Positions 1 through 8,106 of a DNA stretch of 64,000 nt are shown here, in pieces; within the stretch, counting starts at the first letter, position 1; the number at the start of each line of letters is the position of its first letter. The stretch spans positions 186,001 to 250,000 of the forward strand of contig NZ_JAJTNP010000002.1 of the NCBI RefSeq assembly GCF_021311115.1, written 5' to 3'. The notes under the pieces were generated by a model that was given only the letters and a program-made list of their open reading frames with translations, ran no database searches and was not told the origin of the DNA. The translations under genes were made by a program, and so were the position numbers. The stretch is from Chryseobacterium gwangjuense (GTDB lineage: Bacteria; Bacteroidota; Bacteroidia; Flavobacteriales; Weeksellaceae).

Positions 1-225
1 GAAGATTTCACCCGCACTTACAGGCTGATTTTTAGTTAGTTTTCTAAGATATTTATAATAATTTCCAACCGCCAAGATTCCACAAAACGGAATGATAGAC
101 ATCAGGAAAGTTACCAAAAAGCCAACGAAAACGCTTCCAAAATCTTTTTTCAAAAGCTCAAAGCCTTTATTGATATACTCACCAAATTTAAAGTTAATCG
201 GTTTAGGTACTAAATTTACATTCAT
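1..225 (-). CDS. Membrane protein, C-terminus outside window (partial)
   Basis: I read this from the sequence: an ATG at 225 opens a frame of 75 codons that runs off the left edge without a stop. The visible part starts MNVNLVPKPINFKFGEY, then has an amphipathic stretch (about 15-30), a hydrophobic segment around residues 32-53 that is very probably a membrane helix, and a basic segment KYLRKLTK. The protein therefore probably sits in the inner membrane. It lies 17 bases after the sigma-54-type activator on the same strand, so it is probably the distal gene of that operon. The start resembles the multi-pass membrane protein at 32249-32986 in style, but I cannot show homology. Function unknown. 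Confidence 0.7.
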   Translation of the reverse strand, partial: MNVNLVPKPINFKFGEYINKGFELLKKDFGSVFVGFLVTFLMSIIPFCGILAVGNYYKYLRKLTKNQPVSAGEIF

Positions 226-242
226 AATTTTGTGTTGTGATG

Positions 243-1526
243 TTAGTCTTCTAAATTATATTGCTTTATTTTTCTATATAACGTTCTTTGTGAAATACCC
301 AGTTCATCTGCCGCTTTGTTTCTGCGTCCATTATGTTTTTCCAATGCCTTCACAATCAAATCCTTTTCATTATTCTGAAGCGACAAAGACTCCGGCTTAT
401 TTTCTTCTATTTCTATATCTTCAAAATCTTCAAAGTTATCGTCTGAATTAGAAATTATGGTAGGATTCTGAACTACAGTTTTATCATTCTCAAAATACAG
501 TAAAGAATTAGGCGCTACATTCTGCTGTGTTTCAGGTGTATAAATTCTGTTGATTAAATTTTTCTCCTGATTGCTTAAATCTGTCGTTCCGCGGTTCTTT
601 ATTAATTCCGAAGTTAAGGATTTTAAATCATTTATATCATTTCGCATATCAAAGAGAATTTTGTACATAATTTCTCTTTCACTACCGAAATCGCTTTGTT
701 TTGGAGAGTTTGGAGTATTTACCACCATTGGAAGATGAGACTCCATCGGAATATATTCTGCCAGTTTCTCTACCGTAACATGTCTGTTCCTTTCCACCAC
801 CGTCATTTGTTCAACCAAGTTTCTCAACTGTCGAACATTCCCTGGAAATGTATAGTTTTCAATATAATGAACAGCACTTGGTTCCAATTCCAGTTCCGGC
901 ATTCTGTATTTTTCTGCAAAATCTATTGCAAATTTTCTGAACAGCAAATGAATGTCTCCTTTTCTTTCTCTTAAAGCAGGCATATCGATCTGTACAGTAT
1001 TCAGACGGTAATATAAATCTTCACGGAATCTGCCATCCTGAATAGCCTTCATCATATTCACATTGGTAGCTGCCACAATTCTTACATTCGTTTTCTGAAC
1101 CTGTGAGGACCCCACTTTCATGAATTCACCACTTTCCAAAACTCTCAGCAAACGAACCTGTGTTTGTAATGGTAGTTCACCCACCTCATCAAGGAAAATG
1201 GTTCCACCGTCTGCAACCTCAAAATATCCTTTTCTGGTCGCTGTAGCTCCTGTAAATGCTCCTTTTTCGTGCCCGAATAATTCGGAGTCAATCGTTCCTT
1301 CCGGAATGGCTCCACAGTTTACGACAATGTATGGCTGATGTTTTCTTTTTGATTCTGAATGAATAATTTTTGGAATAAATTCTTTTCCGACCCCACTTTC
1401 TCCGATTACCAACACAGAAATATCTGTTGGCGCCACCTGAATTGATTTTTCCAAAGCGCGGTTTAAAGCCGGAAAATTACCGATAATTCCGAAGCGGTTT
1501 TTTATATTTTGTAACTCGTTACTCAT
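243..1526 (-). CDS. Sigma-54-interacting AAA+ transcriptional activator with Fis-type HTH
   Basis: The protein (427 aa) is an enhancer-binding activator without an N-terminal receiver domain; the AAA+ module starts almost at once. Walker A is GESGVGKE (42-49), the sigma-54 contact loop GAFTGA is intact (89-94), and Walker B is FLDEVG (111-116). A linker of about 130 residues rich in N, E and D separates the ATPase from a C-terminal Fis-like helix-turn-helix (about 388-427, KAADELGISQRTLYRKIKQY). An intact GAFTGA and Walker motifs argue that it is active with RpoN. The lack of a sensor domain suggests control by level or by partner proteins. It follows the small secreted protein and miaB on the same strand, in a layout common in Flavobacteriia. 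Target genes cannot be read from this window. Confidence 0.93.
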   Translation of the reverse strand: MSNELQNIKNRFGIIGNFPALNRALEKSIQVAPTDISVLVIGESGVGKEFIPKIIHSESKRKHQPYIVVNCGAIPEGTIDSELFGHEKGAFTGATATRKGYFEVADGGTIFLDEVGELPLQTQVRLLRVLESGEFMKVGSSQVQKTNVRIVAATNVNMMKAIQDGRFREDLYYRLNTVQIDMPALRERKGDIHLLFRKFAIDFAEKYRMPELELEPSAVHYIENYTFPGNVRQLRNLVEQMTVVERNRHVTVEKLAEYIPMESHLPMVVNTPNSPKQSDFGSEREIMYKILFDMRNDINDLKSLTSELIKNRGTTDLSNQEKNLINRIYTPETQQNVAPNSLLYFENDKTVVQNPTIISNSDDNFEDFEDIEIEENKPESLSLQNNEKDLIVKALEKHNGRRNKAADELGISQRTLYRKIKQYNLED

Positions 1527-1602
1527 AAATAGATTTTAGATTATTGATTGAAATTGATCTTCTGATCAGTAAATTTTAATTAGTTTAAAAACGGATGAAA
1601 TT

Positions 1603-2031
1603 TTAACTAATCAAATTCAAATAATCTTTATTTCTGACTTTGGTAACTTTAGTTTTAAAATATGAAATTTCAGCAAGAAGGTTTTCTTTACTGCTTTTTT
1701 CAAAGTTTTTTAAGAGAAGATTGTGCTTCTCTTTTTCAGAGGAATCTGCCTCTTTTTTATTTTTATAAGAATAATTCTGTCCTTTTTCAGGAAAAATTTT
1801 TCCAATACTATCAATTGCATTCTGCTTCTGATGAATTGCAAAATTAGGTCTGGCTTTTTCCTTTACACAAAACTTCTGTGAAGCTTCGCATTCATGATTT
1901 AAAAATTGATTGTAAATCTCGTACAGCCTGCAATCATCACTTTCAACAGAGCCATTGCCGGTTTGTGCCGAAATATTACTGCAAATTATTACCAATAAAA
2001 CACTGAGGCAATATTTCTGAAATTTTTCCAT
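1603..2031 (-). CDS. Small secreted protein of unknown function
   Basis: The 142-aa product opens with a clear Sec signal peptide (hydrophobic core LSVLLVIICS, probable cleavage after SAQ near residue 22). The mature part is short, Lys/Glu/Asn-rich and probably helical, with three cysteines near its start. No family was recognised. It lies between miaB and the sigma-54-type activator on the same strand, with gaps of 62 and 76 bases, so it may be cotranscribed with both. The start is supported by the signal peptide beginning at residue 1. Confidence 0.75.
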   Translation of the reverse strand: MEKFQKYCLSVLLVIICSNISAQTGNGSVESDDCRLYEIYNQFLNHECEASQKFCVKEKARPNFAIHQKQNAIDSIGKIFPEKGQNYSYKNKKEADSSEKEKHNLLLKNFEKSSKENLLAEISYFKTKVTKVRNKDYLNLIS

Positions 2032-2093
2032 TGTCTGAGTTTTAAAAGTTAATAATGATAATAATTTGTTCTAATATAATTTTTGAGAAAAGA

Positions 2094-3551
2094 TTACTTT
2101 ACCGTTTCCCCCAAAAGCGTGCCTTGCGTATTATCAAATACAAAAACATTCACAATGTCACCAATTTTCTGCCCTTCTAGCATATCGAATACACAAACCG
2201 CATTCTGAGAATTTCTTCCCTTCCACTGGTTTTTGTTCTTTTTGGAAATCCCTTCAATTAAGATCTGGTGTGTTTTTCCGACATAAGATTTCATACGATT
2301 TCTTGATAGCTCACCCTGTAAAGCAATTACCTCTGCTAAACGTCTTTGTTTTACATCTGCAGGAATATTGTCTTCCATTTTTTTATGAGCCGGAGTTCCG
2401 GGTCTTTCTGAGTAAGCAAACATATAACCGTAGTCATATTCCACTTCTCTCATCAAGCTTAGTGTATCTTGGTGATCTTCCTCAGTTTCGTTACAGAAAC
2501 CAACGATCATATCCTGAGAAAACGCAACATCCGGAACAATTTCTTTAGCTTTTTTAATTAAATCTAAATATTCTTCACGGGTATGTTGTCTGTTCATTGC
2601 TTCCAGCATATTGTTACTTCCACTTTGAACCGGCAAATGCACATAATTACAGATATTTTCGTGCTTCGCCATCATTTTGAAAACATCAAGACTCATATCC
2701 TGAGGATTTGAAGTCGAAAACCTGATTCTCATTTCCGGAACAGCTTTAGCTACTAAATCCAGCAATTGAGCAAAATCCACGGCTGTTGCCTTCTGCATTT
2801 CGGATGCTTTAGCAAAATCTTTTTTAGGACCTCCTCCGTACCAAAGATAAGAGTCAACATTTTGACCTAATAATGTAATTTCTTTATACCCATTGTTCCA
2901 AAGATCTTTACATTCATCCAAAATAGAATGTGGATCACGGCTTCTTTCTCTACCTCTCGTGAACGGAACTACACAAAATGTACACATATTATCACATCCT
3001 CTCGTAATCGTAACGAAAGCGGTAACACCATTTCCACCTAAACGAACCGGATTAATATCTGCATAGGTTTCTTCTTTTGAAAGAATTACATTGATTGCAT
3101 CTCTACCATCTTCAGTTTCTTTCAACAAGTTTGGTAAATCTCTGTATGCATCGGGACCAACTACAAGGTCAACTAATTGTTCTTCTTCTAAAAATTTGGT
3201 TTTCAACCTTTCAGCCATACATCCCAAAACACCCACCGTCATATTCGGTCTTTCTTTTTTCAGGTTTTTGAACTGAGAAAGACGCATTCTTACTGTTTGC
3301 TCCGCTTTTTCACGGATTGAACATGTATTTAAAAGAATAAGGTCTGCTTCTTCTACTTTAAGAGTGGTATTGTATCCCTGTTCATTAAGAATAGATGCAA
3401 CAATTTCAGAGTCAGAGAAATTCATCTGACAGCCATAGCTCTCCAAGAATAATTTCTTTGAGTTACCGTCTCTTTCTGCAATAGCAAATGCCTCACCTTG
3501 TTTTGTTTCGTCTATATATTTTTCTTGCACAATCGTCTGTTTAAGGTTCAA
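2094..3551 (-). CDS. miaB: tRNA-2-methylthio-N6-dimethylallyladenosine synthase MiaB
   Basis: MiaB adds a methylthio group to i6A37 of tRNAs that read UNN codons, using two 4Fe-4S clusters and S-adenosylmethionine. In this 485-aa protein the N-terminal UPF0004 domain carries the three auxiliary-cluster cysteines (about Cys41 in ESYGCQMN, Cys77 in NTCSIR, Cys111 in GCMAER). The radical SAM core has the CxxxCxxC motif GCDNMCTFC (Cys186, 190, 193). A TRAM domain forms the last 65 or so residues. About 30 poorly conserved residues precede the first domain, so the start could be slightly later. miaE, which hydroxylates the MiaB product, lies in the same window at 21248, so the ms2io6A pathway is probably complete here apart from miaA. 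Confidence 0.97.
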   Translation of the reverse strand: MNLKQTIVQEKYIDETKQGEAFAIAERDGNSKKLFLESYGCQMNFSDSEIVASILNEQGYNTTLKVEEADLILLNTCSIREKAEQTVRMRLSQFKNLKKERPNMTVGVLGCMAERLKTKFLEEEQLVDLVVGPDAYRDLPNLLKETEDGRDAINVILSKEETYADINPVRLGGNGVTAFVTITRGCDNMCTFCVVPFTRGRERSRDPHSILDECKDLWNNGYKEITLLGQNVDSYLWYGGGPKKDFAKASEMQKATAVDFAQLLDLVAKAVPEMRIRFSTSNPQDMSLDVFKMMAKHENICNYVHLPVQSGSNNMLEAMNRQHTREEYLDLIKKAKEIVPDVAFSQDMIVGFCNETEEDHQDTLSLMREVEYDYGYMFAYSERPGTPAHKKMEDNIPADVKQRRLAEVIALQGELSRNRMKSYVGKTHQILIEGISKKNKNQWKGRNSQNAVCVFDMLEGQKIGDIVNVFVFDNTQGTLLGETVK

Positions 3552-3676
3552 TATTTAAAGTTCAAGGTTGTACGACTTTGATTTTTTAAACGTTGAACTT
3601 TTGAATTAATTTGCAAAGATACAAAATATTGTGACAGAATGTCAGGAGTAAAATTTAGTTTAAAGAGATTTTAAAA

Positions 3677-4402
3677 TTAATTGGCCGCAAACTTAATTGG
3701 CATTTTAAAAACCTGTTTTATAGGTACACTTTTATAATACCCCGGCTTCCAATATGCCTTCTTGCTATTGGTAGCACATCTCACCACCATTTCATTAAAT
3801 TTATCTAGTGTAGACTGATTTTCAATATAGAAAAATCCAGCCTCTCCATTTGTATCTATATCAAAATTTATTGTAAATGAATAATCTCCAATCGGTCGAT
3901 AGCCATTAGTATCAAAACATTTAGCAAAGTTTTCTCTAAACTTCATTATATTACTTTCTTTATCTTTGTATATATAAATCGGCATCGAAAACGCGTCATC
4001 ACTTACACGGTTATTAAAAAGTAAATCATCATGAAAAAGCATAGTAACCATTGCTGCATTTTTTTGCCCATTTACTTCAGCAGGTTTCCAATTTTTCACG
4101 TCCTTCAAAACATCTAAAACTTTCTCTTTTAAACATTTATTATTCTCTTCTGCATTTTTATCAGAGTCGGAAACATATTTTATTGTTGCATCAGGATAAA
4201 CAACAAACCTCATTAAAAGCGCCTCTGTTTTTTCACATGACCTCATCTGTTTTTTCACAACAATCTGCTGTACTTCACTATATAGCCCTTGCCTACCTCC
4301 TTTATAAAAATCTTGACCTTTGGGATATTCGTACAAAACTTGTGCGTATAACAGATTAGAAATAATTACAAGCACTAGAATAAAAAATTTATATTTCATC
4401 AT
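3677..4402 (-). CDS. Secreted protein with two TonB-C-like repeats
   Basis: The 241-aa product begins with a signal peptide (FFILVLVIISNLLYAQ, cleavage near residue 21). Two regions each show the beta-alpha-beta pattern of the TonB C-terminal fold: residues about 55-125 (LLMRFVVYPDAT then KNWKPAEVNGQKNAAMV) and about 170-241 (YSFTINFDIDTNGEAG then AYWKPGYYKSVPI). The W-x-P-x(4)-G-x-P-like signature before the last strand is characteristic. There is no N-terminal anchor of the true TonB type, so this is not an energy transducer but probably a periplasmic or surface protein that uses the same fold. The next gene downstream (4494-4979) has a single copy of this domain. Specific role unknown. Confidence 0.72.
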   Translation of the reverse strand: MMKYKFFILVLVIISNLLYAQVLYEYPKGQDFYKGGRQGLYSEVQQIVVKKQMRSCEKTEALLMRFVVYPDATIKYVSDSDKNAEENNKCLKEKVLDVLKDVKNWKPAEVNGQKNAAMVTMLFHDDLLFNNRVSDDAFSMPIYIYKDKESNIMKFRENFAKCFDTNGYRPIGDYSFTINFDIDTNGEAGFFYIENQSTLDKFNEMVVRCATNSKKAYWKPGYYKSVPIKQVFKMPIKFAAN

Positions 4403-4493
4403 TATAATAATTAAACACCTAACTCAAGTATAGTTTTCGTGAAAACAAATAAAAGTTGATATCATTGTTCAAAAGATTAATTTAATCACTTTT

Positions 4494-4979
4494 TTACATA
4501 TCCGCAGACATAGATGAGAATCTCATCTTAAGCTTCATTTCAGATTTTATCGGTTGTCCGTTACAGGTCGCTGGAGACCAGTTTTTCTTAATTCTTCTTA
4601 CCACATACTGCATATCATCAAAGAAAACTTCACTATGCAATACTTTCGGATCTCCTGAAATATCAGTTACTTTTCCGGTAGCATCAATGGTTAATGTAAA
4701 GGTAAAGTCTCCCGACAATGTATAGAAATCAGAATTAAGATAGGTATACATATATTTTTTCAGCACTTCTTTATAAGCCGCCGCTCCTCCTTCATAGCTT
4801 GCTGCTTTGAAATCATTGCAATTCTTGGCTGCAATCTGCAGAAAAGGTTCTTTAATGTCTATTTTCAAAAGATTTTTATTGTTTTCTACAATAAAAGATT
4901 CATCTCTATCTTCTAAATCTGTTTGTGCAAAAGTAAAGTTTGCTACAAAAAGCCCTATAAATAATGCTATTGCTTTCAT
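4494..4979 (-). CDS. Secreted protein with one TonB-C-like domain
   Basis: I place the start at 4979, where the product begins MKAIALFIGLFVANFTFAQ, a typical signal peptide preceded by the purine-rich AAAGAGAG. The frame is open 21 codons further upstream but that extension would put residues before the signal peptide. The mature protein (about 140 aa) ends with a TonB-C-like fold: FTFTLTIDATGKVTDI, a helix, then NWSPATCNGQPI and KMRF. Its neighbour at 3677 has two such domains and the M56 protein at 26727 has one, so the same module recurs three times. Function unknown; periplasmic or outer-surface location is likely. Confidence 0.7.
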   Translation of the reverse strand: MKAIALFIGLFVANFTFAQTDLEDRDESFIVENNKNLLKIDIKEPFLQIAAKNCNDFKAASYEGGAAAYKEVLKKYMYTYLNSDFYTLSGDFTFTLTIDATGKVTDISGDPKVLHSEVFFDDMQYVVRRIKKNWSPATCNGQPIKSEMKLKMRFSSMSADM

Positions 4980-5090
4980 ACTCTCTTTTTTTCGGTTATC
5001 ATTTATAAACACCAAAATTACACCAAAAAAAAGAAACTTCACCAGACAGCGAAGTTTCCCTTTTATATTTTTTGAATTTGTCTTTTTGAG

Positions 5091-6290
5091 TTACAAAACC
5101 TCAATCTGATTTTTCAACAAATCTTCAAATTCATCTCTTTTTCTAATTAAATGAGCCTTTCCGTCTAAGAAAAGAACTTCTGCAGGCTTTAGTCTTGAAT
5201 TAAAGTTCGAACTCATTTCAAAACCGTAAGCTCCTGCATTGTGGAATACTAAAATATCGCCTTCTCTTACTTCATTCAGCTTTCTATCCCATGCAAAAGT
5301 ATCTGTTTCACAAATATTTCCAACCACTGTATAGATTCTTTCCGCTCCTTTTGGATTCGATAGATTTTCAATCTGGTGATAAGAATCATAGAACATCGGA
5401 CGAATCAAATGATTAAATCCTGAATTTACTCCAACAAAAACGGTAGCAGTTGTTTGCTTAATTACATTAGCTTTTACTAATAAATAGCCGCTTTTTCCCA
5501 CAAGAAATTTCCCCGGTTCAAACCATAATTCAAACTTCTTTCCTGTAGATTTTGAAAATTCAGAGATTACTTTTTCTACTTTTTTGCCTAATGTTTTCAC
5601 ATCGGTTTCTTCCTCACTATCCTGATAAGGAATTTTGAAACCGCTTCCCATATCCAGATATTTAAGGTTCGGGAAATGTTCTGAAAGTTCCAACATAATA
5701 TCTAAGGCCTGCAAGAAAACATCCGGATCTTTGATCTCACTTCCTGTATGCATATGAAGACCTTCTACATTCAGATTGGTAGACTTCATCACTCTTTCGA
5801 TGTGACGAACCTGATGAATGGAAATACCAAATTTACTATCGATGTGACCTGTGGAAATTTTATAGTTTCCTCCGGCAAAAATATGCGGGTTGATTCTTAC
5901 TAAAATAGGGTACGAATTTCCGTATTTATTCCCGAATTGTTCAAGAATGGAGATATTATCAATATTAATATGCACTCCAAACGTCATTGCTTCTTCAATT
6001 TCGGCAAGATCTACACAATTGGGAGTAAATAATATTTTTTCTTTCGGGAAACCTGCTTTTAACCCAAGTTTCACTTCGTTAATTGATACACAATCCAAAG
6101 AAGCACCCAGGTTCTTGACATACTTAAGGATATTGATGTTTGTCAACGCCTTTGCCGCGTAGAAGAACTTTGTGTGTTTTAAAAAAGAAGATGTAAGTTT
6201 TTCGTATTGCGTTTTAATAGATTCTGCATCGTAAACGTACACCGGTGTGCCAAACTCATTGGCGATCTTTAATAATTCTTTAGGATTCAT
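5091..6290 (-). CDS. lysA: Diaminopimelate decarboxylase LysA
   Basis: LysA removes CO2 from meso-diaminopimelate to give L-lysine, the last step of the pathway, in the cytoplasm. The 399-aa protein has the fold-III PLP enzyme layout. The Schiff-base lysine is Lys47 in FYAAKA, a HMHTGSEI strand lies in the barrel, GSGFKIPY matches the phosphate-binding glycine loop, and the C-terminal domain has CETDTF with the catalytic Cys (about 327) and a YGFEMSSNFN segment. It is slightly shorter than many homologues. The gene is alone on the minus strand. A promoter, a Lys-rich leader peptide and a terminator hairpin just ahead of it suggest control by lysine supply (see separate entries). Confidence 0.96.
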   Translation of the reverse strand: MNPKELLKIANEFGTPVYVYDAESIKTQYEKLTSSFLKHTKFFYAAKALTNINILKYVKNLGASLDCVSINEVKLGLKAGFPKEKILFTPNCVDLAEIEEAMTFGVHINIDNISILEQFGNKYGNSYPILVRINPHIFAGGNYKISTGHIDSKFGISIHQVRHIERVMKSTNLNVEGLHMHTGSEIKDPDVFLQALDIMLELSEHFPNLKYLDMGSGFKIPYQDSEEETDVKTLGKKVEKVISEFSKSTGKKFELWFEPGKFLVGKSGYLLVKANVIKQTTATVFVGVNSGFNHLIRPMFYDSYHQIENLSNPKGAERIYTVVGNICETDTFAWDRKLNEVREGDILVFHNAGAYGFEMSSNFNSRLKPAEVLFLDGKAHLIRKRDEFEDLLKNQIEVL

Positions 6291-6306
6291 AATTTCATTT
6301 TAACAT

Positions 6307-6339
6307 AAAAAAAGGCAGATTCTTCGAAAAGAGTCTGCC
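6307..6339 (-). terminator. Terminator hairpin in the lysA leader
   Basis: On the minus strand GGCAGA-C-TCTT, loop TTCG, AAGA-A-TCTGCC forms a stem of 6 + 4 pairs with one C-A mismatch, followed by seven T residues (6307-6313). The run of T ends only 17 bases before the lysA ATG at 6290. An intrinsic terminator so close to a start codon and downstream of a promoter is best explained as an attenuator. The upstream arm can also pair with AAAAGAGTT at 6364-6372. Confidence 0.75.
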
Positions 6340-6370
6340 GCAATAATTATTTTTATGCAAGACAACTCTT

Positions 6371-6442
6371 TTAAATATTCCAAACCTTAGAGAACTTTAC
6401 AGCTCCCTTTTTTCCAGTTTTAATTTGTTTAAAATTTTGCAT
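6371..6442 (-). CDS. Putative Lys-rich leader peptide of lysA (23 aa)
   Basis: The ATG at 6442 opens MQNFKQIKTGKKGAVKFSK-VWNI and stops at TAA (6371-6373). Six of 23 codons are lysine, far more than expected by chance in a short frame. The codon for Lys19 lies 12 bases before the stop, and the stop itself overlaps a segment (6364-6372) that can pair with the upstream arm of the terminator at 6307-6339. A TANNTTTG box sits about 20 bases before the ATG. This is the layout of ribosome-mediated attenuation. It is an inference: no such leader is known to me for lysA in Bacteroidota, and short AT-rich frames can be Lys-rich by chance. Confidence 0.5.
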   Translation of the reverse strand: MQNFKQIKTGKKGAVKFSKVWNI

Positions 6443-6462
6443 TGCTTTTACTTAATTTTTTG

Positions 6463-6470
6463 CAAAAATA
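6463..6470 (-). promoter_or_regulatory. Putative promoter -7 box of the lysA leader
   Basis: On the minus strand TATTTTTG matches TANNTTTG, the Bacteroidota -7 element. Transcription would start near 6457, about 15 bases before the leader-peptide ATG at 6442. I see no clear TTTG -33 element at the right distance. Confidence 0.45.
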
Positions 6471-6523
6471 CTATTTATTTTGAGAAAATAACCCCGAATT
6501 TTTATAAAATGTAAAATTCTAAT

Positions 6524-6715
6524 TTATTTCAGCAATTGTGAAATAAGACCGATTATAATCAGGATCAATAAAAATGCAGAGACAGATAGTGGATTGGCAA
6601 AATTGATTGTCCAGCCCAATCCGAACCTTTTTGGAGAAAATATTCTTTTATCTTCTTTGTTATAATAAAAAAGTCCGAATTTCCAATGAGAAGATTCTTT
6701 ATCTGCACTATTCAT
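6524..6715 (-). CDS. DUF5808-like small membrane protein
   Basis: The 63-aa protein reads NKEDKRIFSPKRFGLGWTIN in its middle, which resembles the DUF5808 signature (short proteins in which a conserved, basic FxPKR-GxGWxxN motif precedes a membrane helix). The last 20 residues (SAFLLILIIIGLISQLL) form a single transmembrane helix. No biochemical role is known for the family. It is followed by the lysA leader promoter and preceded, 17 bases away, by the exonuclease gene on the same strand. Confidence 0.7.
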   Translation of the reverse strand: MNSADKESSHWKFGLFYYNKEDKRIFSPKRFGLGWTINFANPLSVSAFLLILIIIGLISQLLK

Positions 6716-6732
6716 TATTTCTTTATTTTAAA

Positions 6733-7956
6733 TTACTTTGGCAACGGCAACGTTTCAAAATCACCTCGAAGTAAAGCCAATTGTAGTTCATTCGTAAGAT
6801 CGGATGTCGGTAAAGGCAAATCGATCTTGAGCTTTGAAATTTTACTCATGGTCTGAATTTGGGTAAACAGTTCGTAAAAACCGTAAGAAACTGCTTTTCC
6901 GTTTTCAATGATGAGGAATAATTTTTCTCCTAACTTTCGCCCTTGTCCTAGCCAAAGCTCGTTTCTTTTTTTAAATTCAATCTTATTTTTAAAAGCATCA
7001 ATATCTTTATATTCTTCAATCTTTTCAATAAACTGAACCGCTTTTGTCCCTTGCGTGAAAGACCTGAATTTCAGAATTGGTTTTTCGATTTTATTCAGTT
7101 TATTTTTTTCAACAACATATTTATCATTCCTGCAATACAGTCCAAACGGAAGCGTATCTCTTTTCTTAATTCCTTTAGAGTTTAAAATCAGCTTAGCTAT
7201 AATATCTGTTCCGGTAAGTTCGTAATTAATTTGTTCAACATCATTCTGAATGGTTTCCCACTTTTTAGATTTTGAATTAAAAACTTTCTTTGAGAACTTG
7301 TTGATATCCTGAACATGATCTGAAAAAATGATTTTCCCAGCTTCATTCTGGAAGTAAACAAACCCTTTTTCATTAGGAAGATCCTGTGTCAGTTCTTTGA
7401 TTTTATTGATATACGTTTTCGCATTCGTTTCTTCGTGCTGCTTTTGAATAATTTCGTTTTCAGTATCTTTTGATACTAAAAGTTTGAATAATTCCAACGT
7501 TGCTCTTGCGTCTCCCTCTGCTCTGTGATGATTCGTTAAGGGAATACCGAGAGATTTCACCAATTTTCCGAGAGAATAGCTTACCTCATCAGGAATCAGC
7601 TTTTTCGCCAACGGAATGGTATCTAATGTATTGATTTTAAAATCATACCCTAATCTTTGGAAAGACTGACGAAGCATTCTGTAATCAAAATCAATATTAT
7701 GCCCTACTAAAGTTGTGTTCTGTGTAATTTCAATAATTCTTCGGGCAATTTCATGAAATTTCGGGGCAGTTTTAACCATTTTTGGAGTAATACTGGTCAA
7801 TTTCTGCACAAAAGGTGTGATATCGCTTTCCGGATTTACAAGCGAAATGAACTGGTCAACAATCTTCTGACCATCATACCTGTAAACAGCAATATCTATA
7901 ATGCATTCTTTTCTGTAACCTGCACCATTGCTTTCTATATCAATTATCGAATACAT
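6733..7956 (-). CDS. DnaQ-like 3'-5' exonuclease fused to a degenerate GIY-YIG-like domain
   Basis: The first 165 residues are a DEDDh exonuclease: DIE (Asp6, Glu8), VGHNIDFD (Asp91) and HHRAEGDA (His144, Asp149), so all catalytic positions are present. Residues about 190-270 follow the outline of the UvrC/Cho-type GIY-YIG domain (LPNEKGFVYFQNEAGKII, then YELTGTDIIAKLILNSKGIKK). However, the YVGKS segment is replaced by FSDHV, and the catalytic Arg is not seen. Bacteroidota often fuse these two domains in proteins called DNA polymerase III epsilon-like. Here the exonuclease should be active while the GIY-YIG part is probably structural or DNA-binding only. The last 130 residues are not assigned. 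Likely role: DNA repair or nucleotide turnover rather than replicative proofreading. Confidence 0.85.
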   Translation of the reverse strand: MYSIIDIESNGAGYRKECIIDIAVYRYDGQKIVDQFISLVNPESDITPFVQKLTSITPKMVKTAPKFHEIARRIIEITQNTTLVGHNIDFDYRMLRQSFQRLGYDFKINTLDTIPLAKKLIPDEVSYSLGKLVKSLGIPLTNHHRAEGDARATLELFKLLVSKDTENEIIQKQHEETNAKTYINKIKELTQDLPNEKGFVYFQNEAGKIIFSDHVQDINKFSKKVFNSKSKKWETIQNDVEQINYELTGTDIIAKLILNSKGIKKRDTLPFGLYCRNDKYVVEKNKLNKIEKPILKFRSFTQGTKAVQFIEKIEEYKDIDAFKNKIEFKKRNELWLGQGRKLGEKLFLIIENGKAVSYGFYELFTQIQTMSKISKLKIDLPLPTSDLTNELQLALLRGDFETLPLPK

Positions 7957-8106
7957 TTAATTTTTGCGAATTTCTTCTAAATTACTATTATTTTTTTCAT
8001 CAAAGTTCAAAACCTGCTGATAACAAGCTAATAACATAACTTATGCCAAATATCTCTGTGAAGCATAAAAGGAGAATCCTGCTAAAATAATAAAAATTAT
8101 ATAATT

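Noticed and set aside
3541..3620. GTTCAA/TTGAAC strings upstream of miaB as an operator
   Set aside because: Imperfect and typical of low-complexity AT-rich spacer DNA.
6288..6470. L-box (lysine) riboswitch before lysA
   Set aside because: Leader of about 165 bases does not show the L-box pattern and contains a short frame instead.
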